A DNA stretch of 64,000 nucleotides from contig NZ_CACSIP010000008.1 of the NCBI RefSeq assembly GCF_902705885.1, positions 56,939 to 120,938 on the forward strand, read 5' to 3'. The stretch is from Mycolicibacterium austroafricanum (GTDB lineage: Bacteria; Actinomycetota; Actinomycetes; Mycobacteriales; Mycobacteriaceae). The translations under genes and the position numbers were made by a program. The notes below the pieces were generated by a model, which was not told the DNA's origin, searched no databases, and saw only the letters and a list, made by a program, of their open reading frames with translations. Below are positions 1-8,040 of this stretch, piece after piece. Every line of letters begins with the position of its first letter. Positions within the stretch are counted from its first letter, which is position 1.

Positions 1-120
1 CTCGCCCAGGAGAACAACCCGTTGGGCCCCGACGGTGAGTTCGTGGGACAGATCCTGGCCGACGCTGCCTGTCAGTTCCTGCCGAGCGCAAAGGTCAGCG
101 AGGTACTGATGGGCGGCTAG
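1..120 (+). CDS. C-terminal fragment of an unidentified protein
   Basis: The window opens inside a coding region. Frame 1 is open from base 1 to a TAG stop at 118-120 and gives 39 residues, ending in VSEVLMGG. The fragment is mildly hydrophobic with one Cys and has no motif I recognise. It ends 28 bases before echA21 on the same strand, so the two could be co-transcribed. The M. tuberculosis neighbourhood of echA21 includes the esterase lipE, but nothing in this short tail confirms that identity. The reading frame is sure and the function unknown. Confidence 0.6.
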   Translation, partial: LAQENNPLGPDGEFVGQILADAACQFLPSAKVSEVLMGG

Positions 121-148
121 CCAGAGTCACTGGCTAGCCTTTGGCTCC

Positions 149-973
149 ATGGGCAACGCATACGAGTCAGTAACCGTCGCGATCGCCGACCACGTCGCCC
201 AGGTGACGCTGATCGGCCCGGGCAAGGGCAACGCGATGGGTCCGGCGTTCTGGGCCGAACTCCCCGTGGTCTTCGGCGAGTTGGACGCCGACCCCGACGT
301 GCGGGCGATCGTGCTGACCGGGTCGGGCAAGAACTTCAGCTACGGCCTCGACCTGGCCGCGATGGGCGACACTCTCTCGCCGATGCTGGCCGAGGGCGCG
401 CTGGCCAGACCGCGTGCGGAGTTCCACACGCGGCTGAAGACGATGCAGCAGGCCATCACGGCGGTCGCGGACTGCCGCACCCCGACCATCGCCTCGGTGC
501 ACGGCTGGTGCATCGGCGGCGGCGTCGACCTGATCTCCGCGGTCGACATCCGCTACGCCAGCGCCGACGCAAAGTTCTCGGTGCGCGAGGTCAAGCTCGC
601 GATCGTCGCCGACGTCGGCTCGCTGGCCCGGCTGCCGTTGATCCTGTCCGACGGGCATCTGCGCGAACTGGCGTTGACGGGCAAGGACATAGACGCCGCA
701 CGCGCCGAGAAGATCGGCCTGGTCAACGACGTGCACCCGGACGCCGAGGCCTCACTGGCCGCTGCACGCGCCACCGCCGCCGAGATCGCCGCCAACCCGC
801 CGCTGGTGGTGCAGGGCATCAAGGACGTGCTCGACGAGCAGCGGACCGCCGACGTGTCGGCCAGCCTGCGTTACGTCGCGGCGTGGAACTCCGCGTTCCT
901 GCCATCCAAGGACCTCACCGAGGGCGTCACCGCGATGTTCGAGAAGCGGCAGCCGAACTTCACCGGCGAGTGA
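149..973 (+). CDS. echA21: enoyl-CoA hydratase/isomerase (crotonase) family, EchA21-like
   Basis: A 274-residue crotonase-fold protein that should act on an acyl-CoA in fatty-acid degradation in the cytosol. The two oxyanion-hole segments are visible: FSYGLDLAAM near residues 63-72 and GWCIGGGVDL near 119-128. The catalytic region reads REVKLAIVADVGSLARLP, with acidic residues at Glu147 and Asp155. Spacing of eight, and the ADVG-x-x-x-RLP context, resemble delta3,5-delta2,4-dienoyl-CoA isomerase (ECH1) rather than a plain hydratase, which usually has two Glu. The place before the Rv3777-Rv3783-like genes matches Rv3774 (echA21) in M. tuberculosis. The ATG at 149 is the first in frame and gives full family length. 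Family is sure; the exact reaction is inferred. Confidence 0.9.
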   Translation: MGNAYESVTVAIADHVAQVTLIGPGKGNAMGPAFWAELPVVFGELDADPDVRAIVLTGSGKNFSYGLDLAAMGDTLSPMLAEGALARPRAEFHTRLKTMQQAITAVADCRTPTIASVHGWCIGGGVDLISAVDIRYASADAKFSVREVKLAIVADVGSLARLPLILSDGHLRELALTGKDIDAARAEKIGLVNDVHPDAEASLAAARATAAEIAANPPLVVQGIKDVLDEQRTADVSASLRYVAAWNSAFLPSKDLTEGVTAMFEKRQPNFTGE

Positions 974-983
974 GTGCAGACAG

Positions 984-1070
984 CGGTGGCGGAGGGATTT
1001 GAACCCCCGGTCGGTGTTAGCCGACTCTCGCTTTCAAGGCGAGTGCATTAGGCCGCTCTGCCACGCCACC
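984..1070 (-). tRNA. tRNA-Ser (anticodon UGA)
   Basis: Read on the minus strand from 1070 to 984, this 87-base element has a perfect 7-bp acceptor stem (GGTGGCG with CGCCACC), discriminator G at 984, a T-arm with GGTTCAAATCC, and an anticodon loop CTTGAAA with anticodon TGA (plus-strand bases 1034-1036). The long variable arm is typical of a class II serine tRNA. It would read UCA. No CCA is encoded at its 3' end. It lies between echA21 and the convergently placed MarR gene. Confidence 0.95.
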
Positions 1071-1080
1071 GCGGGACAGT

Positions 1081-1593
1081 CTAGACGCGGCCGATCTTGG
1101 CCGAGGGCACCCCGGACTTCAGCGGCTCGCTGATCCGCCGGCAGTTCTCACCCATCGCCGAGATCTGCGCACGGGTCAGCTTGTCGAGGAAGTGGCTGCG
1201 GACCGCCCCGCCGTAGGTCTGCATCGCCGCGCTGAGGGATTCCCTTCCCTCGGCGGTGATCCGGGCGACGACACCGCGACCGTCGTCGGGACTGGCACCG
1301 CGAACGACCAGTCCCTGTTTCTCGAGCCGGTGGATCTGACGCGTCACCCTGCTCGGCAGCGACATCAACGCCTCCGCCAGGTCCCCCATCCGGGCCGAAC
1401 CCGTCGACGACCTCGCCAGCAGGTCCAGTAGTCGCACGTCGTTCAGCGTGAGCCGGTGTTCATCCACCAGCGTTCTGTTCATGGTCGCGTACATCCTCAA
1501 CCCGGCGTCGAGAAAGTTCTGCCATGCGCGTTGTTCAGCAATGTCAAGGCCTGGCGTATCGCTCGCCGTGCGCCCCCCGATGATCCCCTCCAT
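1081..1593 (-). CDS. MarR-family transcriptional regulator
   Basis: A roughly 170-residue winged-helix DNA-binding protein. The segment VRLLDLLARSS, then GDLAEALMSLPSRVTRQIHR (recognition helix), then LEKQGLVVRG and a wing DDGRGVVARITAEG are in the order expected of MarR dimers. I chose the ATG at 1593; a GTG at 1614 would add seven residues and neither start has a clear ribosome-binding site. It is divergent from the quinone oxidoreductase that starts at 1673, with under 80 bases between. MarR proteins often control the divergent gene, so regulation of that reductase by this protein is a reasonable inference. Confidence 0.88.
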   Translation of the reverse strand: MEGIIGGRTASDTPGLDIAEQRAWQNFLDAGLRMYATMNRTLVDEHRLTLNDVRLLDLLARSSTGSARMGDLAEALMSLPSRVTRQIHRLEKQGLVVRGASPDDGRGVVARITAEGRESLSAAMQTYGGAVRSHFLDKLTRAQISAMGENCRRISEPLKSGVPSAKIGRV

Positions 1594-1672
1594 CTGCACA
1601 TAGTAGGGCGGCACCCGGTATTGCTGCTATCGGAAACACGGTGTGTTTCTGCAGGGTAGTAGCGTTGTGCGG

Positions 1673-2647
1673 ATGTTTGCGATCGTGGCCGAATCCGCTG
1701 ACCGACTCACCTGGCAACCGGCGCCGGACGTTGCACCCGCACCCGGCGAAGTCCTCATCAAAGTTGCCGCGGCCGGGGTCAACCGCGCCGACCTGCTGCA
1801 GGCCGCAGGCAAGTACCCACCGCCACCCGGAGCCAGCGACATCATCGGCCTCGAAGTGTCGGGGACGATCGAGGCTGTCGGCGACCACGTCGCCCACTGG
1901 TCGCCGGGGCAACAGGTCTGCGCTTTGCTGGCAGGCGGCGGATACGCTGAGTACGTCGCCGTTCCCGCCGGCCAGGTGATGCCCGTGCCCGGCGGGTTGG
2001 AGCTTGCACACGCGGCGGCGTTGCCCGAGGTGGCCTGCACGGTCTGGTCGAACCTGGTGATGACCGCCGGGCTGCGCGCCGCACAGCTGGTGCTCGTCCA
2101 CGGCGGGGCCAGCGGCATCGGTACCCACGCGATCCAGGTGGCCCGCGCACTGAACTGCCGGGTCGCCGTCACCGCCGGTTCGCGCAACAAGCTCGACCTG
2201 TGCGCCGAGCTGGGCGCCGAGATCACCATCGACTACCGCAACGCGGACTTCGTCGACGTGGTCCGCAGCGCTGGTGGCGCCGACGTCATCCTCGACATCA
2301 TGGGAGCGGTCTACCTGGACCGCAACGTCGACGCGCTCGCCGACGACGGCCGGCTGGTCATCATCGGGATGCAGGGCGGCGCCAAGGCGGAGCTGAACAT
2401 CGCCAAGTTGCTCGGCAAACGGGGCGGAATCATCGCGACCGCTTTGCGGTCCCGCCCGGTCGAAGGACCGGGAGGCAAGAGCGACATCGTCGCCCGCGTG
2501 GTCGACGACGTGTGGCCGATGGTGGCCGACGGCCTGGTCCGGCCGGTGATCGGCGCAGAGTTCCCGATCGCCGAGGCTCAGGCCGCCCACGAGCTGCTCG
2601 CCTCGGGGGACGTGTCGGGCAAAGTGCTTCTGCGCGTTGATGTCTAG
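1673..2647 (+). CDS. NADPH:quinone oxidoreductase, zinc-independent MDR family (Rv3777-like)
   Basis: A 324-residue medium-chain dehydrogenase/reductase of the quinone-reductase branch, expected to reduce quinones or enals with NADPH in the cytosol. The N-terminal GroES-like domain has AAAGVNRADLLQAAGKYPPP near residues 37-56 and GLEVSGTIEAVG. The Rossmann domain has LVHGGASGIGTHAIQVARAL and then IDYRNADFVD, typical of the family. The structural and catalytic zinc ligands are absent, as expected for quinone reductases. An in-frame ATG at 1643 would add ten residues; I prefer 1673 because MFAIVAESADRL starts the fold directly and matches the ortholog as I recall it. It is divergent from the MarR gene. 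Confidence 0.88.
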   Translation: MFAIVAESADRLTWQPAPDVAPAPGEVLIKVAAAGVNRADLLQAAGKYPPPPGASDIIGLEVSGTIEAVGDHVAHWSPGQQVCALLAGGGYAEYVAVPAGQVMPVPGGLELAHAAALPEVACTVWSNLVMTAGLRAAQLVLVHGGASGIGTHAIQVARALNCRVAVTAGSRNKLDLCAELGAEITIDYRNADFVDVVRSAGGADVILDIMGAVYLDRNVDALADDGRLVIIGMQGGAKAELNIAKLLGKRGGIIATALRSRPVEGPGGKSDIVARVVDDVWPMVADGLVRPVIGAEFPIAEAQAAHELLASGDVSGKVLLRVDV

Positions 2648-2663
2648 CCGGTGACGGGCGGCT

Positions 2664-3860
2664 TCAGCCGAGCGACGCCAACGCCCGCACCAGTTGGTCG
2701 ACCTCGGCGGTGGTGCTGTAGTGGGCCAGGCCGACGGTCACCGCGCCTCCGATGTCGTTGACGCCGATCACGTCCAGCACACGCGAACTCGCGTTTGCTA
2801 TCGCCAAGATGCCGTTGTCGGCCAACCGCTGCACGACGCGCTCGGCGGGTACGTTCTCGATGGCGAAGCTGAGCACCGGAATGCGCATCTCCGGGCCGCC
2901 GATCACCATGGCCGTCGGCAGCGAGCGCAGCGACGACAGCAGGTAGTCGAACAGTCCGCTCATGTAGGACTGGGCGGACTGCATCGACACCGACAGCCGC
3001 TCGCGCCGGGTTCCCTGTACCGAATCCTCAAGGTTGGCAAGGTATTCGATGCTCGCGACCAGGCCTCCGAGCAGACCGAACTGATGCGATCCCAGCTCCA
3101 GCCGGGCCGGTCCGGTGGCGTAGGGGTTCAGCGACACCGACCCGAACGCCTCGATCACCGAAGGGTCGCGGAACACCAGCGCACCGATCGGCGGACCGCC
3201 CCACGCGATGGCGTTCACCGCGACCACATCGGCATCGATCTCGTCGATGTCGATCAGCCGGTACGGCGCCGCGGCGGAATGGTCGACCACCACCAGCCCA
3301 CCGACCTCGTGCACCAGTTTCGTGACCTCGCCGAGCTCGGTCACCGTCCCCAACGTCGAAGAGGCAGAAGTGATTGCGACCAGGCGGGTGGGGCGCGTCA
3401 CCAGGTTTTCCCATTGCCAGGAGGGCAGCTCACCGGTCTCGATGTCGACCTCGGCCCACTTCACCTTGGCGCCGTAGCGGTTCGCGGCACGCAGCCACGG
3501 TGCGATATTCGCCTCGTCGTCGAGGCGGGTCACCACCAGCTCGTAGCCCAGCCCGACGCGTCCGGACGCAGCTTCGGCCAGCGACGTCAGCAGCACCGCG
3601 CGGTCCGGCCCGAGCACCACTCCGGCCGGATCGGCATTGACCAGGTCCGCCACCGCCTGGCGGGCAGCGGCGAGCACCGCCGCGCTGCGCCGGGCGGACG
3701 GGTGCGGGCCCGACGGTGTCGGCATCGAGCCCCGGAACGCCGTGGTCACGGCCCGGCTGACGGAATCGGGCAGCAGCATGCCGTGCTGGGCGTCCAGATG
3801 AACCCAGCCATCGCCCAGCGACGGGTGCAAACCGCGCACCCGGGCGACGTCGTATGCCAT
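2664..3860 (-). CDS. class V aminotransferase / cysteine desulfurase-like protein, catalytic residues missing (Rv3778c-like)
   Basis: A 398-residue protein with the overall layout of SufS/CsdA cysteine desulfurases (fold type I PLP enzymes). Family landmarks remain: [10 protein letters not shown] near the middle, the PLP-side [21 protein letters not shown] after the cofactor-lysine region, and a C-terminal [16 protein letters not shown]. The SufS segment that normally reads S-x-HK-x-x-GP reads NAIAWGGP here, so the Schiff-base lysine and its histidine are replaced. The catalytic-cysteine loop is also absent: [19 protein letters not shown] has no Cys. The ATG at 3860 matches the ortholog as I recall it; a GTG at 3869 would add three residues. 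It is convergent with the oxidoreductase gene, 16 bases apart. The fold is likely; desulfurase activity is doubtful. Confidence 0.82.
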   Translation of the reverse strand: MAYDVARVRGLHPSLGDGWVHLDAQHGMLLPDSVSRAVTTAFRGSMPTPSGPHPSARRSAAVLAAARQAVADLVNADPAGVVLGPDRAVLLTSLAEAASGRVGLGYELVVTRLDDEANIAPWLRAANRYGAKVKWAEVDIETGELPSWQWENLVTRPTRLVAITSASSTLGTVTELGEVTKLVHEVGGLVVVDHSAAAPYRLIDIDEIDADVVAVNAIAWGGPPIGALVFRDPSVIEAFGSVSLNPYATGPARLELGSHQFGLLGGLVASIEYLANLEDSVQGTRRERLSVSMQSAQSYMSGLFDYLLSSLRSLPTAMVIGGPEMRIPVLSFAIENVPAERVVQRLADNGILAIANASSRVLDVIGVNDIGGAVTVGLAHYSTTAEVDQLVRALASLG

Positions 3861-4339
3861 GCCAGCCACCTTATTGCGTCAGTGAATTCCGCCGTACCAG
3901 CGCAAACAGCGCCGACTCGGCGGATGCCCGACCTTGCATCCTGCTGCCCGCGCCGAGACGGAACGGGTCATCTGCGCAGCCATACTAGTCCAGCGAGCTC
4001 CGGGTGCGGAGTGCAAGTGGCGCCATTGTTGCTGGTGGCCGGCACGGCAACCGGTATCCGACGTAGCCGACGGCGGCTGCCCGTCGCCACGCAATGGGGA
4101 ACCGCCCCGTTCGCTGCCCTCCGGCCGCCGGATGGGCACGCGCCGGCGGATTGCTCTCGGTGTCCGAATTGAGGTTCTGCAGGGTTTGCGGGGTTCGGCG
4201 CGCCCCCGCAGTGCTGGACAAGTCGCGGTGGTGGGGGAAGATCACCTGTGAAACAGACCGAGGACGGCAGGGCCCACATCGACCCGGGAGTGGGAACCCA
4301 GCCGCAGTCGACAAGCGATGTTGGGGCACTCTAAGGGAC
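3861..4339. other. 479-bp gap with no convincing gene
   Basis: In M. tuberculosis the large transmembrane gene Rv3779 sits between the Rv3778c and Rv3780 orthologs. Here only about 480 bases remain and I see no full gene. On the plus strand, a short frame ending at 4172 encodes APLLLVAGTATGIRRSRRRL, a hydrophobic run followed by arginines that could be the tail of a lost membrane protein, but this is weak. The bpa promoter presumably lies in the last part. Confidence 0.5.
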
Positions 4340-4858
4340 ATGACAAGCAACACCGACGACGACAACATCGAGATCATCGGCGGGGGACCCGACGACGCGG
4401 GTGATGCGGACATGCTGCAGAGCGACGGGAAGTCGCTGACCGACCTGGTCGAACAGCCCGCCAAGGTGATGCGGATCGGCACGATGATCAAACAACTGCT
4501 GGAAGAGGTCCGTGCGGCCCCGCTGGACGAGGCCAGCCGCGGTCGGCTGCGCGACATCCACCACACCAGCATCCGCGAGCTGGAGGAGGGCCTGGCCCCT
4601 GAGCTCCGCGACGAGTTGGAGCGGCTGACGTTGCCGTTCACCGAAGACGCCATCCCGTCGGACGCCGAACTGCGGATCGCGCAGGCACAGCTCGTCGGCT
4701 GGCTCGAGGGGCTGTTCCACGGCATTCAGACCGCGCTGTTCGCCCAGCAGATGGCGGCCCGCCAGCAGCTCGAGCAGATGCGGGGCGCGCTGCCGCCCGG
4801 CGTGAGCGTGCCGGGGCAACGCGGTCCGGGGCATCCCGGCACCGGTCAGTATTTGTGA
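4340..4858 (+). CDS. bpa: bacterial proteasome activator Bpa/PafE
   Basis: A 172-residue protein that begins MTSNTDDDNIEIIGGGPDD, as the Rv3780 ortholog does. Family members form an ATP-independent dodecameric ring that opens the 20S proteasome core and feeds it unfolded or unstable proteins. The middle is strongly helical and charged (KVMRIGTMIKQLLEEV, then IRELEEGLAPELRDELERL), consistent with the four-helix bundle. The last four residues are GQYL, the proteasome-docking tail of the family. I chose the ATG at 4340 because the upstream in-frame extension from 4094 is arginine-rich and unlike the family. The gene ends 7 bases before wzt and may share its transcript. Confidence 0.95.
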   Translation: MTSNTDDDNIEIIGGGPDDAGDADMLQSDGKSLTDLVEQPAKVMRIGTMIKQLLEEVRAAPLDEASRGRLRDIHHTSIRELEEGLAPELRDELERLTLPFTEDAIPSDAELRIAQAQLVGWLEGLFHGIQTALFAQQMAARQQLEQMRGALPPGVSVPGQRGPGHPGTGQYL

Positions 4859-4865
4859 GCCCGAG

Positions 4866-5693
4866 GTGGCCACTCCCCCCGACCCGCAGTTTCACTCCGC
4901 GCCGCGCATCGAGACGCGCAACGCGTGGGTGGAGTTCCCGATCTTCGACGCCAAGGCGCGCTCGCTGAAGAAGGCGTTCCTCGGCAAGGCGGGCGGCGCC
5001 ATCGGGCGCAACGACTCCAACGTCGTCGTCATCGAGGCGCTGCGCGACATCACGATGTCGCTTGAGATGGGCGACCGGGTCGGGCTCGTGGGACACAACG
5101 GCGCAGGCAAGTCGACGCTGCTGCGGCTACTGTCGGGCATCTACGAACCGACACGGGGCATGGCGACGGTGCGCGGGCGCGTCGCGCCGGTGTTCGATCT
5201 GGGCGTCGGAATGGACCCGGAGATCTCCGGGTTCGAGAACATCCTGATCCGCGGCCTGTTCCTCGGGCAGACCCGCAAGCAGATGCTGGCCAAGGTCGAT
5301 GAGATCGCCGAGTTCACCGAGCTCGGCGACTATCTGTCGATGCCGCTGCGCACGTACTCGACCGGCATGCGCGTCCGCCTCGCGATGGGGGTGGTGACCA
5401 GCATCGACCCGGAGATCCTGCTGCTCGACGAGGGGATCGGCGCCGTGGACGCGGACTTCCTGAAGAAGGCCCAGACCCGGCTGGCGGCGCTGGTGGAACG
5501 TTCCGGCATCCTGGTGTTCGCCAGCCACTCCAACGACTTTCTGGCACGGTTGTGCAAGACCGCGATGTGGATCGACCACGGCACCATCAAGATGTCGGGC
5601 GAGATCGAGGACGTGGTGCGGGCCTACGAGGGTGAGGACGCCGCACGTCATGTGCGCGAGGTCCTGGAAGAGACGGCGCACACCCATGAGTGA
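4866..5693 (+). CDS. wzt: O-antigen/galactan exporter ATP-binding protein Wzt (Rv3781-like)
   Basis: A 275-residue ABC ATPase of the polysaccharide-export class, energising export of the lipid-linked galactan with Wzm. Walker A is GHNGAGKST near residues 77-85, the signature is YSTGMRVRLAM, Walker B is EILLLDEGIGAVD, and the switch histidine is in VFASHSNDF. There is no large C-terminal carbohydrate-binding domain, which fits exporters whose substrate lacks a capping signal. The GTG start at 4866 comes 7 bases after the bpa stop. The stop overlaps the start of glfT1 by 8 bases, so wzt, glfT1 and wzm are probably translationally coupled. Confidence 0.95.
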   Translation: MATPPDPQFHSAPRIETRNAWVEFPIFDAKARSLKKAFLGKAGGAIGRNDSNVVVIEALRDITMSLEMGDRVGLVGHNGAGKSTLLRLLSGIYEPTRGMATVRGRVAPVFDLGVGMDPEISGFENILIRGLFLGQTRKQMLAKVDEIAEFTELGDYLSMPLRTYSTGMRVRLAMGVVTSIDPEILLLDEGIGAVDADFLKKAQTRLAALVERSGILVFASHSNDFLARLCKTAMWIDHGTIKMSGEIEDVVRAYEGEDAARHVREVLEETAHTHE

Positions 5694-6621
5694 TGAGCGC
5701 TTGCGCGAAGAGCGGATAATCGCGGTCGTCGTCACCCACCGCCGCCCCGACGAACTCGCCAAGTCGTTGGACGCGGTCTGTTCCCAGAGCAGGCGACCCG
5801 ACCACCTGATTGTGGTGGACAACGATCACGACGAGAGAGTCCGTGATCTGGTTGCCGGACAACCGATCCCGACGACCTACCTCGGGTCCCAGCGAAACCT
5901 CGGCGGTGCGGGCGGATTCGCGCTGGGGATGCTGCACGCGTTGAGCCTGGGCGCGCAGTGGGTCTGGTTGGCCGACGACGACGGGCGCCCGCAGGACACC
6001 GAGGTGCTGGCCACGCTGCTGGCGTGCGCCGAGCGGCACGGCCTGGCGGAGGTCTCACCGATGATCTGTGACCTCGACGATCCCGCGCGGCTCGCGTTCC
6101 CGCTGCGCCGCGGGCTCAAGTGGCGCCGACTGGTCAGCGAGCTGCGCACCGAGTCGGTGCTTCCGGACCTGATGCCGGGCATCGCGCACCTGTTCAACGG
6201 CGCGCTGTTTCGTGCCGGCACGCTCGAGGCTGTCGGCGTGCCCGACCTGCGGCTGTTCTTCCGGGGAGACGAGACCGAACTGCACCGCAGGCTGCTGCGC
6301 TCGGGGCTGCCCTTCGGTACCTGCCTGCACGCGGTCTACCTGCACCCGCAGGGCGGCGACGAGTTCAGGCCGATCCTGGGCGGGCGCATGCACGCGCAGT
6401 ACCCCGACAACCCGACCAAACGGTATTTCACCTACCGCAACAGGGGTTATCTGCAATCCCAGCCCGGAATGCGCAAGCTGGTGCTCCAGGAGTATCTGCG
6501 CTACGGCTGGTATTTTCTGGTGACCGAACGCGACCCTGCCGGGCTGCGCGAGTGGATTCGATTGCGGCGCTTGGGCCGACGCGAGAGATTCTTCCACGGC
6601 GACGGGAAAAACAGCTCATGA
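5686..6621 (+). CDS. glfT1: galactofuranosyltransferase GlfT1
   Basis: A 311-residue GT2-family enzyme that adds the first galactofuranose residues from UDP-Galf to the rhamnosyl linker on decaprenyl-PP-GlcNAc, at the inner face of the membrane. The GT-A fold begins IIAVVVTHRRPDELAKSLDA. The metal-binding acidic cluster is WLADDDGRPQD near residue 105, and the acceptor side shows FFRGDETELHRRLLRSG with acidic residues fit for the catalytic base. I chose the ATG at 5686, inside the end of wzt, because it gives the family N-terminus; an in-frame start at 5632 would add 18 residues with no family support. It overlaps wzm by 4 bases. Ortholog of Rv3782. Confidence 0.95.
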   Translation: MSDERLREERIIAVVVTHRRPDELAKSLDAVCSQSRRPDHLIVVDNDHDERVRDLVAGQPIPTTYLGSQRNLGGAGGFALGMLHALSLGAQWVWLADDDGRPQDTEVLATLLACAERHGLAEVSPMICDLDDPARLAFPLRRGLKWRRLVSELRTESVLPDLMPGIAHLFNGALFRAGTLEAVGVPDLRLFFRGDETELHRRLLRSGLPFGTCLHAVYLHPQGGDEFRPILGGRMHAQYPDNPTKRYFTYRNRGYLQSQPGMRKLVLQEYLRYGWYFLVTERDPAGLREWIRLRRLGRRERFFHGDGKNSS

Positions 6622-7448
6622 CGATCTTGGACGCCGCCGCGAACTCCCGAACGTTCAAGCGGGCGTGGGGTGACCTGATCGCCGGCTTCGGTAAACGCGA
6701 ACTGTGGCTGCACCTGGGCTGGCAGGACATCAAGCAGCGCTACCGGCGCTCGGTTCTCGGCCCGTTCTGGATCACCATCGCCACCGGCACCACCGCGGTG
6801 GCGATGGGCGGTCTGTACTCGGTGTTGTTCAAACTCGAACTGTCCGAGCATCTTCCGTACGTCACGCTGGGCCTGATCGTCTGGAACCTGATCAACGCGT
6901 CGATCCTCGAGGGCGCCGACGTGTTCATCGCGAACGAGGGCCTGATCAAGCAACTGCCGACCCCGCTGTCGGTGCACGTCTACCGCCTGGTGTGGCGGCA
7001 GATGATCCTGTTCGCGCACAACATCATCATCTTCGTGATCATCGCCATCATCTTTCCCAAACCGTGGCAGTGGACGGACCTGACGTTCATCCCGGCGCTG
7101 GCGCTGATCGCATTGAACTGCGTGTGGGTGGCGCTGTGCTTCGGCATTCTGGCGACCCGTTACCGCGACATCGGGCCACTGCTGGCCAGCCTGGTGCAGC
7201 TGTTGTTCTTCATGACGCCGATCATCTGGAACGAGTCGACTCTGCGCAGCCAGGGCGCCGGGGACTGGGCCAGGATCGTCGAGCTGAACCCGCTGCTGCA
7301 CTACCTCGATATCGTCCGCGCCCCACTGCTGGGCGCCGAACAGGAGCTGCGGCACTGGGTGGTGGTCGTGTCGCTGACGATCATCGGGTGGATCTTCGCC
7401 GCCCTGGCGATGCGCCAGTACCGGGCGCGGGTGCCCTACTGGGTGTAG
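6618..7448 (+). CDS. wzm: galactan ABC exporter permease Wzm (Rv3783-like)
   Basis: A 276-residue ABC-2 type membrane permease. It starts at an ATG that overlaps the glfT1 stop (ATGA). After a cytoplasmic amphipathic N-terminus with LWLHLGWQDIKQRYRRSVLG, a hallmark of polysaccharide exporters, I see about six membrane segments, including ITIATGTTAVAMGGLYSVLF, NIIIFVIIAIIF and VVVVSLTIIGWIFAALAM. It pairs with Wzt to move lipid-linked galactan across the membrane so that the periplasmic arabinosyltransferases can act. Its last 13 bases overlap, tail to tail, the end of the PPOX-fold gene on the other strand. Confidence 0.95.
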   Translation: MTILDAAANSRTFKRAWGDLIAGFGKRELWLHLGWQDIKQRYRRSVLGPFWITIATGTTAVAMGGLYSVLFKLELSEHLPYVTLGLIVWNLINASILEGADVFIANEGLIKQLPTPLSVHVYRLVWRQMILFAHNIIIFVIIAIIFPKPWQWTDLTFIPALALIALNCVWVALCFGILATRYRDIGPLLASLVQLLFFMTPIIWNESTLRSQGAGDWARIVELNPLLHYLDIVRAPLLGAEQELRHWVVVVSLTIIGWIFAALAMRQYRARVPYWV

Positions 7449-7876
7449 TGCTCGTCGGGTTCCGGGCCGAAGACGAACCGCCGCCCGGTAAGCGTCTCGG
7501 GCGTGATGCGCACAAAGCGCAGCTTCTGGGTGGCAACCCAGGGGTAGAGCCCGGCATGCCTGGCCTCTTCGATTTCGGCCGAGCCGGACAGCGCATGGGC
7601 TGTGCCGCGCACCACTACGCTCCAGCCTTCGGCGACGTTGTGGTCGTCGGCCTCGAACACCACGTGTTCGTTGAGCACCGAGGTCAACAGCTTGGTGCCT
7701 TCGGCGGTGCGAAACAGCAGCGTTTTGTGCTGGACCACGAAGTTGACGGGGAAGATCTCGGTCCACCCGCCCACGGTCGTCACGAGTCTGCCCAGCGAAA
7801 TACCGGACAGCAGAGCCCAGCTTTCGTCCTCGGTGAGCTCGGTGACCGGTGCGTCGGGTGCGCTTGTCGCGTCCAT
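7436..7876 (-). CDS. pyridoxamine 5'-phosphate oxidase-like (split-barrel flavin-binding) protein
   Basis: A roughly 146-residue split beta-barrel protein of the PPOX/flavin-reductase-like superfamily. The order ESWALLSGISLGRLVTTV, then IFPVNFVVQHKTLLFRT, then GWSVVVRGTAHAL near the middle is typical of small cofactor-binding (FMN, F420 or heme) members. Mycobacteria have many such proteins, and the substrate cannot be read from the sequence. I chose the ATG at 7876; a GTG at 7882 would add two residues. The gene is convergent with wzm and overlaps it by 13 bases, so it is unlikely to belong to the galactan system functionally. Confidence 0.85.
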   Translation of the reverse strand: MDATSAPDAPVTELTEDESWALLSGISLGRLVTTVGGWTEIFPVNFVVQHKTLLFRTAEGTKLLTSVLNEHVVFEADDHNVAEGWSVVVRGTAHALSGSAEIEEARHAGLYPWVATQKLRFVRITPETLTGRRFVFGPEPDEHYTQ

Positions 7877-8040
7877 GCCCACGATGGTCGTCGGCGCCGG
7901 TCAGCCGTCCTAGGGTCCAATGGCACTTCCCGGTGGTGCCGTCCGTTGTCGAAGCATGAGCCTCCCGCCATAGTCGCCGGCGACAGCAGCGACGACGATC
8001 TGCGCACCGGAGCGGGTCTGCACGGTGCCGACGGTAATCG

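Noticed and set aside
2694..4172. Long plus-strand open frame opposite the desulfurase-like gene
   Set aside because: It is the antisense of a conserved coding region and is Arg/His/Gln-rich, as expected of a high-GC shadow frame; only its last part after 3870 lies outside the gene.
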